Assembly: GCF_022370835.2 (NCBI RefSeq)
Contig: NZ_CP092365.1
Location: 1,364,001 to 1,428,000 of the forward strand
Direction: 5' to 3'
DNA length: 64,000 bases
Source of the DNA: Mycolicibacillus parakoreensis
Lineage (GTDB): Bacteria; Actinomycetota; Actinomycetes; Mycobacteriales; Mycobacteriaceae
The notes under the pieces are model-generated. The model searched no databases. It had not been told where the DNA came from and worked only from the letters and a program-made list of their open reading frames with translations. Shown here one piece after another: positions 8,217 to 16,914 of this stretch (position 1 is the first letter of the stretch; each line of letters starts with the position of its first letter). Position numbers and translations under genes: made by a program.

Positions 8217-10157
8217 ATGACCGCACGCGTCGAACAACGGGAGTTCCAGGCCGAGGCCCGCCAGCTGCTGGATCTGATGATCCACTCGGTGTACTCCAAC
8301 AAGGATTCGTTTTTGCGGGAGCTGATCTCCAACGCCTCCGACGCGTTGGACAAGCTGCGGTTGGCGGCCTTCCGCGACAAGGACCTGCAGGTCGACACCT
8401 CGGATCTGCATATCGCGTTGGACATCGACGCCGAGGCGCGCACGCTGAGGGTGAGCGACAACGGCATCGGCATGACCCGCGACGAGGTGGTCGACCTGAT
8501 CGGCACGCTGGCCAAATCCGGCACCGCCGAGTTGCGCGCACAACTGCGCGAAGCCCAGACCGAGGCGGCCTCCGAGGAGCTGATCGGACAGTTCGGCATC
8601 GGCTTCTACTCGGCGTTCATGGTCGCCGACAAGGTGCAGTTGGTGACCCGCAAGGCCGGCCAGAGTGAGGGGACCCGGTGGGAGTCCACCGGGGAGGGCG
8701 CCTACACCATCGAGACCCTGCCCGCCGAGGAGCAGACACCCCAGGGCACCGCGGTCACCCTGCATCTCAAACCGGTGGACGCCGAGGACGGGCTGCACGA
8801 CTACACCGCGGAGTGGACCATCCGCAACCTGATCAAAAAATACTCCGATTTCATCGCCTGGCCGATCCGCATGGAGGTCGAACACCGCACCCCGCCGGCC
8901 GAGGAGGGCGGCGAGGAGACGGTGACCACCGAGGTCGAGACCATCAACTCGATGCAGGCGCTGTGGGCGCGTCCCAAAGACGAGGTCTCCGCCGAGGAGT
9001 ACACGGAGTTCTACAAGCACATCGCCCACGCCTGGGACGAGCCCCTCGACGTCATCGCGATGCGCGGCGAGGGCACCTTCGAATATCAAGCGCTGCTGTT
9101 CATCCCGTCGGTTGCGCCGTTCGACCTGTTCAACGCCGACGCCCGCATCGGGGTGCAGCTCTACGTCAAACGGGTCTTCATCATGGCCGACTGCGAAGAC
9201 CTGATGCCCACCTATCTGCGGTTCGTCAAAGGTGTGGTCGATGCGCAGGACATGTCGCTCAACGTGTCCCGCGAGATCCTGCAGCAGGACCGCCAGATCG
9301 CCGCGATCCGCCGCCGGCTGACCAAGAAGGTGCTCGGCGCGATCAAGGACCTGCAGGCCAACCGCGCCGACGACTACCGCACCTTCTGGACCCAGTTCGG
9401 CCGGGTTCTCAAGGAGGGACTGCTCTCCGACGTGGAGAACCAGGATCTGCTGCTGAGGGTGTCCTCGTTCGCCTCGACGCACAGCGACGAGGAGTCCACC
9501 ACGCTCACCGACTACGTCGAGCGGATGCAGGACGGTCAGGAGCAGATCTTCTACGCCACCGGGGAGACCCGCGAGCAACTCCTCAAATCCCCGCACCTGG
9601 AGGCGTTCAAGGCCAAGGGCTATGAGGTGCTGCTGCTGACCGACCCGGTCGACGAGGTGTGGGTCGGCATGGTCCCCGAGTTCGACGGCAAGCCGCTGCA
9701 GTCGGTGGCCAAGGGTGAGGTGGACCTGGACACCGAGGAGGAGAAGACCGCGCACGAGGCCGAGCGCAAGGAGCAGGAGAAGGAGTTCGCCGACCTGCTG
9801 ACCTGGCTGCACGACACCCTCGGTGAGCACGTCAAGGAGGTGCGGCTGTCCCACCGGCTCACCGACTCCCCGGCGTGTTTGATCACCGATGCCTTCGAGA
9901 TCACCCCGGCGCTGGCGCGCATCTACCGCGCGTCGGGCCAGGAGGTGCCGGCCGGCAAGCGGATCTTGGAGCTCAACGCGACCCACCCGCTGGTGACCGG
10001 GCTGCGGGCCGCCCACGCCGAGCGCGCCGAGGACCCGTCGGTCACCGAGACCGCCGAGCTGCTGTACGGCACCGCGCTGTTGGCCGAGGGCGGGGCGCTG
10101 GAGGATCCGGCACGCTTCGCCGAACTGCTCGCCGACCGGTTGGCCCGCACCCTGTAG
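8217..10157 (+). CDS. htpG: Chaperone HtpG (Hsp90 family)
   Basis: Cytosolic ATP-dependent chaperone that remodels client proteins, 646 aa, matching the M. tuberculosis protein (about 647). The GHKL ATPase domain at the N terminus shows ELISNASDALDKL, DNGIGM and GQFGIGFYS, the N, G1 and G2 boxes that bind ATP. The middle domain has the conserved SLNVSREILQQ segment, whose arginine senses the gamma phosphate. The C-terminal dimerisation domain follows. The ATG at 8217, after GAGAGGGG, is preferred over an upstream ATG at 8193 because it gives the usual N terminus (MTARVEQREFQAE). Confidence 0.97.
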   Translation: MTARVEQREFQAEARQLLDLMIHSVYSNKDSFLRELISNASDALDKLRLAAFRDKDLQVDTSDLHIALDIDAEARTLRVSDNGIGMTRDEVVDLIGTLAKSGTAELRAQLREAQTEAASEELIGQFGIGFYSAFMVADKVQLVTRKAGQSEGTRWESTGEGAYTIETLPAEEQTPQGTAVTLHLKPVDAEDGLHDYTAEWTIRNLIKKYSDFIAWPIRMEVEHRTPPAEEGGEETVTTEVETINSMQALWARPKDEVSAEEYTEFYKHIAHAWDEPLDVIAMRGEGTFEYQALLFIPSVAPFDLFNADARIGVQLYVKRVFIMADCEDLMPTYLRFVKGVVDAQDMSLNVSREILQQDRQIAAIRRRLTKKVLGAIKDLQANRADDYRTFWTQFGRVLKEGLLSDVENQDLLLRVSSFASTHSDEESTTLTDYVERMQDGQEQIFYATGETREQLLKSPHLEAFKAKGYEVLLLTDPVDEVWVGMVPEFDGKPLQSVAKGEVDLDTEEEKTAHEAERKEQEKEFADLLTWLHDTLGEHVKEVRLSHRLTDSPACLITDAFEITPALARIYRASGQEVPAGKRILELNATHPLVTGLRAAHAERAEDPSVTETAELLYGTALLAEGGALEDPARFAELLADRLARTL

Positions 10158-10173
10158 CCACCCGGTCACCGCG

Positions 10174-11052
10174 TCAACGGGCGTGGCGGGTGAGAAAGTC
10201 GGTGACCGCCTCGGCGAACGCATCGTTGCGGTCACCGGCCACCATGTGCCCGGCGCCGCGGACGTCGACGAAATCCACCTGGGGGAACCGGGCGCGGAAC
10301 TCCTCGGCGCGCGGCTGGCTGACCAGATCGCTCATCTGACCGCGCACCAGCAGCATCGGCACCCGATCAGCGAGGATCGCGGCCACCGCGGCGTTCAGAC
10401 GCGCCACGTCGGTCACCTCGATCGGGGGCCGGGACGCGGTGCCGCTGATGAACTGCGGATCCCAGTGCCAATACCAGCGGTCCCCGCGCCGGCGCAGGTT
10501 GGTCTGCAGGCTCTGCAGATCGGTGGGGCGCGGCCGGTGCGGGTTGTACTGCGCGATCGCGTCGGCGGCCTCCTCCAGGGAGGCGAACCCGGACTCCATC
10601 TTCTCGACCATGAAGGTGTGCACCCGTGCCGCGCCGGCCGGGTCCATGTTCGGCACGATGTCGACGAGAACCACCGCACCGGCGATGCCGCGGGCGAGCT
10701 CCCCGGCCAGCAACATGGCGGTGCTCCCGCCCAACGAGGCGCCCACCAGCACCGGCTGGGCCGGCAGCCGAGCCAGCACCGCGGCGACGTCACCGGCGAA
10801 ACTGACCACCCGGTAGTCGCCGTCGTCGGCCCAGTCCGACTCGCCGTGTCCGCGCAGGTCGACGGTGACCGCCTGCCACCCGCGCGCGGCCACCGCCGCG
10901 GCCGCCCCACCCCAGGAGCGGCGGGTCTGCCCGCCGCCGTGCAAGAACACCACCGCAGGGGCCTGCGGGTCACCGAGCCGGTCGGCGACGATGCGCAGAC
11001 CGCCGGGGCCCCGGCTGCTGAAGACGTCCGGGATCGCGGTGTCGGCGGTCAT
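10174..11052 (-). CDS. Alpha/beta hydrolase
   Basis: A 292-aa hydrolase with the canonical alpha/beta fold signals: an oxyanion-hole HGGGQ at residues 38-42, the nucleophile elbow GASLGG with Ser106, an Asp in the late acid position (SDLVS) and the catalytic His in GAGHMV. The serine nucleophile excludes epoxide hydrolase or dehalogenase chemistry and suggests an esterase, a peroxidase-like (bromoperoxidase-type) enzyme or a C-C hydrolase. The ATG at 11052 is preferred over an upstream in-frame start because the extra N-terminal residues are Arg-rich and uncharacteristic. Substrate unknown. It is convergent with htpG, 16 bp apart. Confidence 0.8.
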   Translation of the reverse strand: MTADTAIPDVFSSRGPGGLRIVADRLGDPQAPAVVFLHGGGQTRRSWGGAAAAVAARGWQAVTVDLRGHGESDWADDGDYRVVSFAGDVAAVLARLPAQPVLVGASLGGSTAMLLAGELARGIAGAVVLVDIVPNMDPAGAARVHTFMVEKMESGFASLEEAADAIAQYNPHRPRPTDLQSLQTNLRRRGDRWYWHWDPQFISGTASRPPIEVTDVARLNAAVAAILADRVPMLLVRGQMSDLVSQPRAEEFRARFPQVDFVDVRGAGHMVAGDRNDAFAEAVTDFLTRHAR

Positions 11053-11118
11053 GGTGGCCGATGGTAGCGCCCGGCGGGGGCGCGCCACGGCGCGCCGGCA
11101 GCGTTGTGCGACGGCACC

Positions 11119-11898
11119 TCAGTGCGCGGTGACCGGCTTGGTGGCGGTGACCACGTAGGTGCGAAGCAGCGGCAACCCCCACCAGCCACGCCAGTCGACA
11201 CTGCGCCGGGTGACCTCGCCGGCGCCCCGCTGGCGCAGCCGGGCAGCGTACCGGCGGGTGAACCCGATGTCGGCGACCACCAGCCGGCCACCGGGGCGCA
11301 ACACCCGCAGCGCCTCATCGATGGCCGAGTCCCGCGCGGTGTTGCCGGGCAGGTTGTGGATCGCGAGGCTGCTGACGACGACGTCGAACGACGCCTCGGG
11401 AAAACGCAGGGCGGTCATGTCCATGGTGTGCAGCTCGACCCGCTCGGCGACGCCTTCGGCCTCGGCGTTGTCCCAGGTGGCCCGGGCGCAGTTGCCGGTC
11501 TGGTCCGGCCGCCAGATGTCCACGCCCACCGCCGATCCGCGCGGCACCAGCTTGGCCGCCGCCAACAGCACCGCGCCGCGGCCGCAGCCGAGATCGAGGA
11601 CCCGCTCGTCGCCGCGCAGGCCCAGCGCGGTCAGCAGCCGGGCCCACACCTCGAACTTCCCGCGCCGGCTGTACCGCAGGACGCTCGTGCCCGCCCCGAT
11701 GAGCGTGAGCGCGACGACGCCGCCCACCACCGCAGCGAGGACCCGTCCGGCGAAGAGCAACACGACCGCCGACACCGCGGCGGCCAGGCACACCAGCAGG
11801 TAGCCGCCGAAGACCACCGGAGCCGGGATCAGACGGTAATCGCCGTCGACCCCGTAGCGTCCGTGCGGGCGCGCGAGTTCAGGCGGTGGTGTGCTCAC
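11119..11898 (-). CDS. Membrane-anchored class I SAM-dependent methyltransferase
   Basis: 259 aa. The N terminus has two hydrophobic helices (about residues 25-75, with VVFGGYLLVCLAA and GGVVALTLIGAG), and a methyltransferase domain follows. SAM-binding motif I is VLDLGCGRGA, and the downstream DIWRPDQTGN and VVVSSLAIHN match post-I motifs of UbiE-like enzymes. The GTG at 11898 sits seven bases after a near-perfect GGAGGTGA ribosome-binding site that lies inside the end of the TetR gene, so the two genes overlap by 20 bp and are co-transcribed. The substrate is unknown; the anchoring suggests a membrane lipid or quinone-like acceptor. Confidence 0.85.
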   Translation of the reverse strand: MSTPPPELARPHGRYGVDGDYRLIPAPVVFGGYLLVCLAAAVSAVVLLFAGRVLAAVVGGVVALTLIGAGTSVLRYSRRGKFEVWARLLTALGLRGDERVLDLGCGRGAVLLAAAKLVPRGSAVGVDIWRPDQTGNCARATWDNAEAEGVAERVELHTMDMTALRFPEASFDVVVSSLAIHNLPGNTARDSAIDEALRVLRPGGRLVVADIGFTRRYAARLRQRGAGEVTRRSVDWRGWWGLPLLRTYVVTATKPVTAH

Positions 11899-12607
11899 TG
11901 TGGTCACCTCCGTAGGTCGCGGCCCGGTAATCGTCGGCGAGCCGTTGGAATATCGGAATCGCCGCCTCGGCGGCACGGCCCAGCCGGTCGCGGTCCGGCG
12001 CGGCGGGCGGTTCGAAGGTTCGGCGAACGGTCTCGGCCAGCTGATCGGCCTTCTGCTGCAGGCTCAATCCCGACTCGGGGGGCAAAAAGGGTTCCACCGC
12101 GAAGAAGCCGAACACCAGGGTGGGCAAGGTGTAGTCCAGGTCGCTGGGGCGCAGATCGTCACGCAGCATTGCTTCGGCGGCCAGTACCGAAAGGTAGTCG
12201 CGGTTGACCGTGAGCTTCGTCTGCTCGAGGCGCCGATGGCTCGTCGTGGTCAACAACGCGTCGAGGGTCTCGGTGTCGCGGGTGTAGAGCGCGCGCAGGA
12301 CCGGCCGGTTCATCGCCTCGACGAACAGTGCGCGCAGGTATCGATGCAACGCCACCCGCGCCGGGTCGCGGGCGATCCCGCCGATGATGGCCTCGGTCAT
12401 CGCGGCGGCCTCGCGGGTGCTCACCGCCTGGAAGAGCTCCTCGCGGGAACCCCAGTGCAGATAGAGCGTGCCCTTGCCGACGCCGGCGCGGCGCGTCAGC
12501 TCGTCGATCGTGACGCGGCGATAGCCCCACCGCAGCAGCAACTCGCGTGCGGTGTCCAGGATCCGGTCGGCGCGCGCCTGCCGGTCCGCCCGCCCCTGCT
12601 CGCCCAT
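11879..12607 (-). CDS. TetR family transcriptional regulator
   Basis: 242 aa. The N-terminal helix-turn-helix is clear (about residues 35-60: TIDELTRRAGVGKGTLYLHW), typical of TetR/AcrR repressors; the C-terminal domain is ligand-binding and not assignable. The ATG at 12607 is preceded by GGGAGG at good spacing. It is the first gene of an operon with the membrane methyltransferase. A promoter and imperfect palindrome immediately upstream suggest it represses itself and the methyltransferase. Confidence 0.9.
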   Translation of the reverse strand: MGEQGRADRQARADRILDTARELLLRWGYRRVTIDELTRRAGVGKGTLYLHWGSREELFQAVSTREAAAMTEAIIGGIARDPARVALHRYLRALFVEAMNRPVLRALYTRDTETLDALLTTTSHRRLEQTKLTVNRDYLSVLAAEAMLRDDLRPSDLDYTLPTLVFGFFAVEPFLPPESGLSLQQKADQLAETVRRTFEPPAAPDRDRLGRAAEAAIPIFQRLADDYRAATYGGDHSEHTTA

Positions 12608-12633
12608 CACCGACCTCCCGATCCGTCCCCCTC

Positions 12634-12663
12634 ACCCTATGACCAAAAGACGAATTCAGTCAA
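12634..12663 (-). promoter_or_regulatory. Promoter and putative operator of the TetR-methyltransferase operon
   Basis: Read on the minus strand, TTGACT (12658-12663) and TAGGGT (12634-12639) are separated by 18 bp, a good match to the mycobacterial SigA consensus, with transcription expected to start about 20 bp before the TetR ATG. The spacer and -35 coincide with an imperfect palindrome at 12640-12662 (TGAC at one end, GTCA at the other, GAATTC inside). This is where an autorepressing TetR protein would bind. The operator role is inference. Confidence 0.55.
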
Positions 12664-12715
12664 CAGTTCTCCAGTGGTGGCTCGGGTGCCGGAAGCGGGT
12701 CGTCGCCCGCTCAGG

Positions 12716-13405
12716 TCAGCGCCCCAGCGCGGAGACGACCGCGGTAGCGGTCGCCGTCGCCGACCCCGGGTTCTGGCCGGTCACCAGGCGCCCATCGACG
12801 ACGACGTGCGAGGCGAACGGGATCAGGCCCTTGCGGTAGCGGGCGCCGCGCCGCTTCATCTCGGCTTCGGCGTTGTAGGGCACCAGCTTGGTGACGCGGG
12901 CCAGCACCTCCTCGATCCAGGCGAACCCGGTGAGCTCACGCCCGGCGACCAACAGGGTGCCGTCGGTGAGCCGGGTGTTGAGCAGACCGCAGTAGCCGTG
13001 GCAGACCGAGGAGACGACGCCGTTGCGCTCGAAGATCTCGCGGGTGATGCGCTGCAGGCCGTCGCTGTCGGGGAAGTCATACATCACCGCGTGACCGCCG
13101 GTGAAGTAGATCGCATCGAAGTCGGCCCCGTCGATCTCGTCGGGGGAGGCCGTCTCGGCGAGCAGGGCCATCTTCGCCTCGTCGGCCTTCCACGCCTTGG
13201 CGCTGGCGTCGAACGTGGGGAACTTCAGCGAGCGCGGCTCCAGCGGCGCGGGTCCGCCCGCGGGGCTGACGATCTGCTGCTCATAGCCGGCGTCGGTGAA
13301 CACGTCGTGGGCGTGGGTCAACTCCGAGAGCCACAGACCGGTCGGCTCGGCCGGGTCGTCGTAGTGGGCGACGTTGGTGACGACGTACAGGATGCGGTTA
13401 GCCAT
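12716..13405 (-). CDS. DJ-1/PfpI family (type 1 glutamine amidotransferase-like) protein
   Basis: 229 aa. The catalytic cysteine of the nucleophile elbow is seen in SSVCHGYCG, and an upstream Glu (GLWLSELTH) and the TGGHAVMYDF segment match the Hsp31/glyoxalase III-like branch of the family. Such proteins act as glyoxalases, chaperones or deglycase-like enzymes; which applies here is uncertain. The ATG at 13405 is chosen because it gives the standard first strand (ILYVVTN). It is transcribed separately from the TetR operon, whose start lies 108 bp beyond its stop. Confidence 0.82.
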   Translation of the reverse strand: MANRILYVVTNVAHYDDPAEPTGLWLSELTHAHDVFTDAGYEQQIVSPAGGPAPLEPRSLKFPTFDASAKAWKADEAKMALLAETASPDEIDGADFDAIYFTGGHAVMYDFPDSDGLQRITREIFERNGVVSSVCHGYCGLLNTRLTDGTLLVAGRELTGFAWIEEVLARVTKLVPYNAEAEMKRRGARYRKGLIPFASHVVVDGRLVTGQNPGSATATATAVVSALGR

Positions 13406-13515
13406 GGCCCCAGCATTGCGCCGCCGGCCGATCGACACCACCCCGTGGCCACCTCGCACAACGACCGGCGTCCGCCGATGTTAGCCTGATTCTAGATAGA
13501 TCAGCTAAGTAATGG

Positions 13516-15138
13516 ATGGGTGTGATGATCAGGATCGTGCGCGCCGCGGGCGCAGTGATGTCGGTGATCGCCGTCGGTGCCGCGGGATGCGCGGGACCGG
13601 CCGACACGGGTCCGGGAGGTGGCATGGACGTGCAGGGGCTGAAGCGGATCGGCACGCTGGATGAGCGTTTCCAGTCCTACAACATCGAAATGGCCTCGGT
13701 GACCGGCGCGGATTTCTGGAAGCCCTACGGCGCTCCGGCGGCGGAGCCCTCCGCGGTCCCGGCCCCGTCGAACGCGCCGACGGGTATGGACCCGAACATG
13801 TATGAGTACCGGCCACCGCGCGACTTGGCCGATCCGCGTCTGCGCACCCTGGCCGCCGCGCTGGGGCCGGCCTATCTGCGGGTCTCCGGAACCTGGGCCA
13901 ACTCCACCTACTTCGCCGACACCGACCAGCCGCCGGCGACCGCGCCGGAGGGTTTCAACGGCGTTTTGACGCGCGAACAGTGGCGCGGGGTGATCGATTT
14001 CGCCAACGCCACCGACGCCAAGATCGTGTCATCGTTCCCGATCAGTGCCGGAACCCGCGACGCCTCCGGTGCGTGGACGCCCGAGCAGGCGCAACGCTGG
14101 CTGGATTTCACCCGCTCGGCCGGTGGCGAGATCGCGGCCGCGGAATTCATGAACGAGCCCAACGTCGCCGCGATGGGTGGCGCCCCGCAAGGGTACGACG
14201 CCGCCGACTACGGACGAGATTTCAAGGCGTTCAAGGCCTTCATCGACAAGGCCGACCCCGACATGACCATCCTGGGGCCGGGTTCGGTCGGCGAGGGCCC
14301 CGCGGGGTTCGGCGCGGATGCGGAGAATCTCGGTGAACTGATGGATGCGGCGGGAGTGATCCACAGTGAAGACATGCTGGCCGCCGCCGGGCCCGGCGTC
14401 GACGGATTCTCCTACCACCACTAGAACGCCGGATCGCAGCGCTGCGCACCCATGGGTCTTCCGCAGACCACCGAAGACGAAGCGCTGTCCGCGGAATTCC
14501 TCAACCGCACCAACGCCAGCCGGGCGTTCTATGCCGGGCTGCGGGATCGCTTCGATCCCGGAAAACCGCTGTGGCTGACCGAGGTGGCCGACGCCGCATG
14601 CGGGGGCAACCCCTGGGCCGGAACGTTTTTGGACAGCTTCCGATACGTGGATCAGCTCGGCCTGCTGGCCCGCGAAGGTGTCCAGGTGGTCATGCACAAC
14701 ACCCTGGAATCCAGCGACTACTCCCTGCTCGACGAGAACGATCTCACCCCGAAACCCACCTACTGGGCCGCGCTGCTCTGGCGACAACTGATGGGCACCG
14801 TCGTGCTTGATCCCGCCGTCCCCGCCGACGACGGGCTGCGGGTCTACGCCCACTGCCACGCCGACACCGCCGACGCGGTCACGGTGGTGGCGATCAACAC
14901 CGACCGCGACAACGCCCACACCCTGACCCTGCCGCAGCCCGCCCAGCGCTACACCCTGGCTGCCTCCCCGCTGGATTCCACGACCGTCGAACTCAACGGC
15001 ACGGTGCTGCAACTCGGCCCCGGCGATGCGCTGCCGGCATTGACCGGAGCGCCGATCGACGCCGGCGACGTCGTGCTGGACCCGGCCACGATCACCTTCC
15101 TCGCCGTCGCGGGGGCGGACAACAGCGCGTGCGGCTGA
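13516..15138 (+). pseudogene. GH79-like (heparanase/beta-glucuronidase-type) secreted glycoside hydrolase with in-frame amber codon
   Basis: One reading frame of 540 codons is interrupted only by a TAG at 14422-14424 (codon 303). Both halves (13516-14424 and 14452-15138) stay in the same frame, and the bases between also read on (NAGSQRCAP). The N terminus looks like a signal peptide with a possible lipobox (GAAGC). The first half holds the acid/base signature NEPN with E214; the second holds the likely nucleophile E356 in LTEVADA. The amber therefore separates the two catalytic acids, and the truncated product should be inactive. Codon use is unchanged past the stop, so the lesion is recent, a sequencing error, or read through. 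A tyrosine codon (TAC or TAT) would be one base away. Confidence 0.75.
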
Positions 15139-15285
15139 CCGCGGCGAGACCGGCGCCCGCGCCGGTGCGCCGGCGCACCACGGCGTCACCGGCCGCCGGC
15201 ATGCGCGCTAGTGTCGAGGTCGTGCAGCGGACCAGAGTGCCAACACGAGATCGAGGAGCGCATATCCGCAGCTAGCCAACCCCCG

Positions 15286-15359
15286 GGGGCGGTAGCTCAG
15301 TCGGTTAGAGCCGCGGACTCATAATCCGTTGGTCCCGGGTTCAAGTCCCGGTCGCCCCA
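15286..15359 (+). tRNA. tRNA with CAU anticodon (elongator Met or Ile2)
   Basis: A 74-nt cloverleaf: acceptor GGGGCGG pairs with TCGCCCC (one G-U), D arm GCTC/GAGC, anticodon stem GCGGA/TCCGT, loop CTCATAA with anticodon CAU, and a T arm CCGGG with loop TTCAAGT. CCA is not encoded. CAU can be elongator Met, or Ile2 after lysidine modification by TilS. The TTGGTC variable region and TTCAAGTCC T loop resemble E. coli ileX more than metT, so Ile2 is slightly favoured. The first nucleotides of a tandem repeat overlap its 3' end. Confidence 0.9.
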
Positions 15360-15428
15360 CTCTGAACACCCCACTCTGAACAGCCCCACTCTGAACAGCC
15401 CCACCTTGGACAGCCCCACCTTGGACTC
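15355..15428. repeat. 15-bp tandem repeat starting in the tRNA 3' end
   Basis: Five units with period 14-15 bp: CCCCACTCTGAACA (15355-15368), then two exact copies of CCCCACTCTGAACAG (15369-15383, 15384-15398), then CCCCACCTTGGACAG (15399-15413) and CCCCACCTTGGACTC (15414-15428). The first six bases of unit one are the 3' acceptor strand and discriminator region of the tRNA. It looks like slippage expansion of the tRNA end (a VNTR-like locus). The rest of the intergenic space (15139-15285 and 15429-15562) shows no further gene. Confidence 0.9.
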
Positions 15429-15562
15429 GGTCACCCGGAGATCGATCCCCGTGGGCTGGCTGTCTCGTCATGACGGCTCGTCGGACGCCGTGCCGGCGTT
15501 CGTTCCCGGTGTCGCAGGTCCTCGATATGGTCACGGTCAGCGGATCAAGGAGGACGGCGGCG

Positions 15563-15952
15563 GTGGCGAGACTGGATGTTCACGACGGTGATTTTCCCAA
15601 GAACACCCGATTGAGCTTCTTCGGTAAGTCCGGCACCTTGGTTGTGCCCTGGCAGCCGGGCGACGGCTTCAAGGGCGACCACGAACGGATCGCCCTCGAC
15701 GACTCGACGGTCAGCTGGCTCGACATCGCCGCCGAACAGATCTCGAAGAAGGGCCGCCACACCGCCAAATCGGCGCTCATCGGCGCATTGGTCGGTGACG
15801 TTGTCGGCCTGATGGCCGGCGCGGTCATCGGGTGGCGCCAAAAAACGGTCACGTTCGTCCTCGAGTTCACCGACGGCCGCTGGCTGCACGCCACGACCAG
15901 CGTCAAGGGTTTCGGCAAATTGGTGCGCGCGGTCGGCGCCGGGGAGCTGTGA
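15563..15952 (+). CDS. Hypothetical protein with glycine-zipper-like membrane segment
   Basis: 129 aa, not recognised. The GTG at 15563 is chosen because an AAGGAGGA ribosome-binding sequence lies eight bases before it; the open frame further upstream overlaps the repeat region and has odd composition. The N-terminal half is polar with beta character (LSFFGKSGTLVVPW). About residues 70-95 form a small-residue, hydrophobic stretch (SALIGALVGDVVGLMAGAV), resembling a glycine zipper that could pair helices in a membrane. A short beta-rich tail follows. No homologue comes to mind. Confidence 0.7.
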   Translation: MARLDVHDGDFPKNTRLSFFGKSGTLVVPWQPGDGFKGDHERIALDDSTVSWLDIAAEQISKKGRHTAKSALIGALVGDVVGLMAGAVIGWRQKTVTFVLEFTDGRWLHATTSVKGFGKLVRAVGAGEL

Positions 15953-16028
15953 GCCATCCACAGCCGGTGCGACAGCTGGGTTTTCCCTGTGCGGTTGGTG
16001 GGAGTGCCCTGGTGGCGTGCATCGGCGT

Positions 16029-16805
16029 TTAGCCGTCCGCGTCGCCGACGCGCAGCGCGGTCACCGCGAAGCGTTCCACGTCGGTGACGTGCCCGCCGGT
16101 CGAGGCGACCACGGTGAGCACCCCGGGCTCGGCTCCGTGCACCGGCACCGTCGCCGACCAGCGGGAATCCTGGCCGCCGGCCGGCTGGCAGGAGAACTCG
16201 CCGAGTGGCTGCGGTTGGGTGCTCTGGCGCACCTGCAGGCGGATGCACTCGTCGACGCCGGTGATGACGCCGCCGGCCTCGATCACCGGCCCGGCGAGGC
16301 TGTTGTAGGCGGGGGCGTCGAGGGTGAGGACCTCGTCGTCGGTGCCGACCACCTCCCACGGCGCTCCGACCGCGGTACCGAAGCGGGCCAGGTGGATCGT
16401 CGCCGCCGGCGCCGGCGTGTGCCCGGGCACCGCGTAGCCCAGCGTCACCCAGGCCTCCATGCCGGGGCGCGTCGGGCTGTCGCGGGTGCGCAGGATCTCA
16501 TCGATCGCGGAAAACCCCAGGTACTGCGTGGTGAACCGCAGCGCGGTCTCGGCCGCGTCGGCGTGCCAGGCGCTCTGTTCGGTGGGGCGCCAGCGGTCGG
16601 CCTCGGCCTGGGAGCTGAACGGCCACAACGGCGGATAGGAGAACTCCGCCGGGACGTCGGCGGACGCCGGCGGCATCATCGGAGCGGACTCGTGGCCGTA
16701 CCGTGGGGCCCAGGCCAGCCCCGCAACCACCGCGACGGCCGTCGCCGCTCCGGCGGCGAGGCGCCGTGCCCACAGCGACCGCAGAATCGTGGCCATGTGC
16801 GGCAT
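16029..16805 (-). CDS. Membrane-anchored or secreted protein, possible Gmad2-like beta domain
   Basis: 258 aa, function unknown. The N terminus has Arg residues then a hydrophobic helix (about residues 17-33, AAGAATAVAVVAGLAWA), so it is exported and either anchored or cleaved. The C-terminal 100 residues have an Ig-like pattern (LDAPAYNSLAGPVIEAGG, then RWSATVPV and PGVLTVVAST) that recalls the Gmad2 beta-sandwich; this is a weak similarity. Two cysteines (DECIRL and FSCQPA) could form a disulfide. The ATG at 16805 has GGTGA upstream; an alternative ATG at 16796 lacks a ribosome-binding site. Confidence 0.7.
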   Translation of the reverse strand: MPHMATILRSLWARRLAAGAATAVAVVAGLAWAPRYGHESAPMMPPASADVPAEFSYPPLWPFSSQAEADRWRPTEQSAWHADAAETALRFTTQYLGFSAIDEILRTRDSPTRPGMEAWVTLGYAVPGHTPAPAATIHLARFGTAVGAPWEVVGTDDEVLTLDAPAYNSLAGPVIEAGGVITGVDECIRLQVRQSTQPQPLGEFSCQPAGGQDSRWSATVPVHGAEPGVLTVVASTGGHVTDVERFAVTALRVGDADG

Positions 16806-16914
16806 GCTAGTCACCGGCGCGGCCGAGCGCGGCTCATGGCGCACCTGAGCCCAAAAACCGGCCCGTTAGCTGCGGATTCGACAACGGGGCAGCCAAACCC
16901 GCAAAATTAGTGGA

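Noticed and set aside
8163..10235. 690-aa open frame on the minus strand
   Set aside because: It is antisense to htpG with low-complexity Leu/Gly/Val repeats; the Hsp90 frame on the plus strand is clearly real.
14380..14480. Frameshift in the GH79-like gene
   Set aside because: Both parts are in the same frame (distance between starts is divisible by three), so the lesion is a nonsense codon, not a frameshift.
15355..15428. CRISPR-like array
   Set aside because: Units are contiguous 14-15 bp with no unique spacers and no cas genes nearby; it is a plain tandem repeat.
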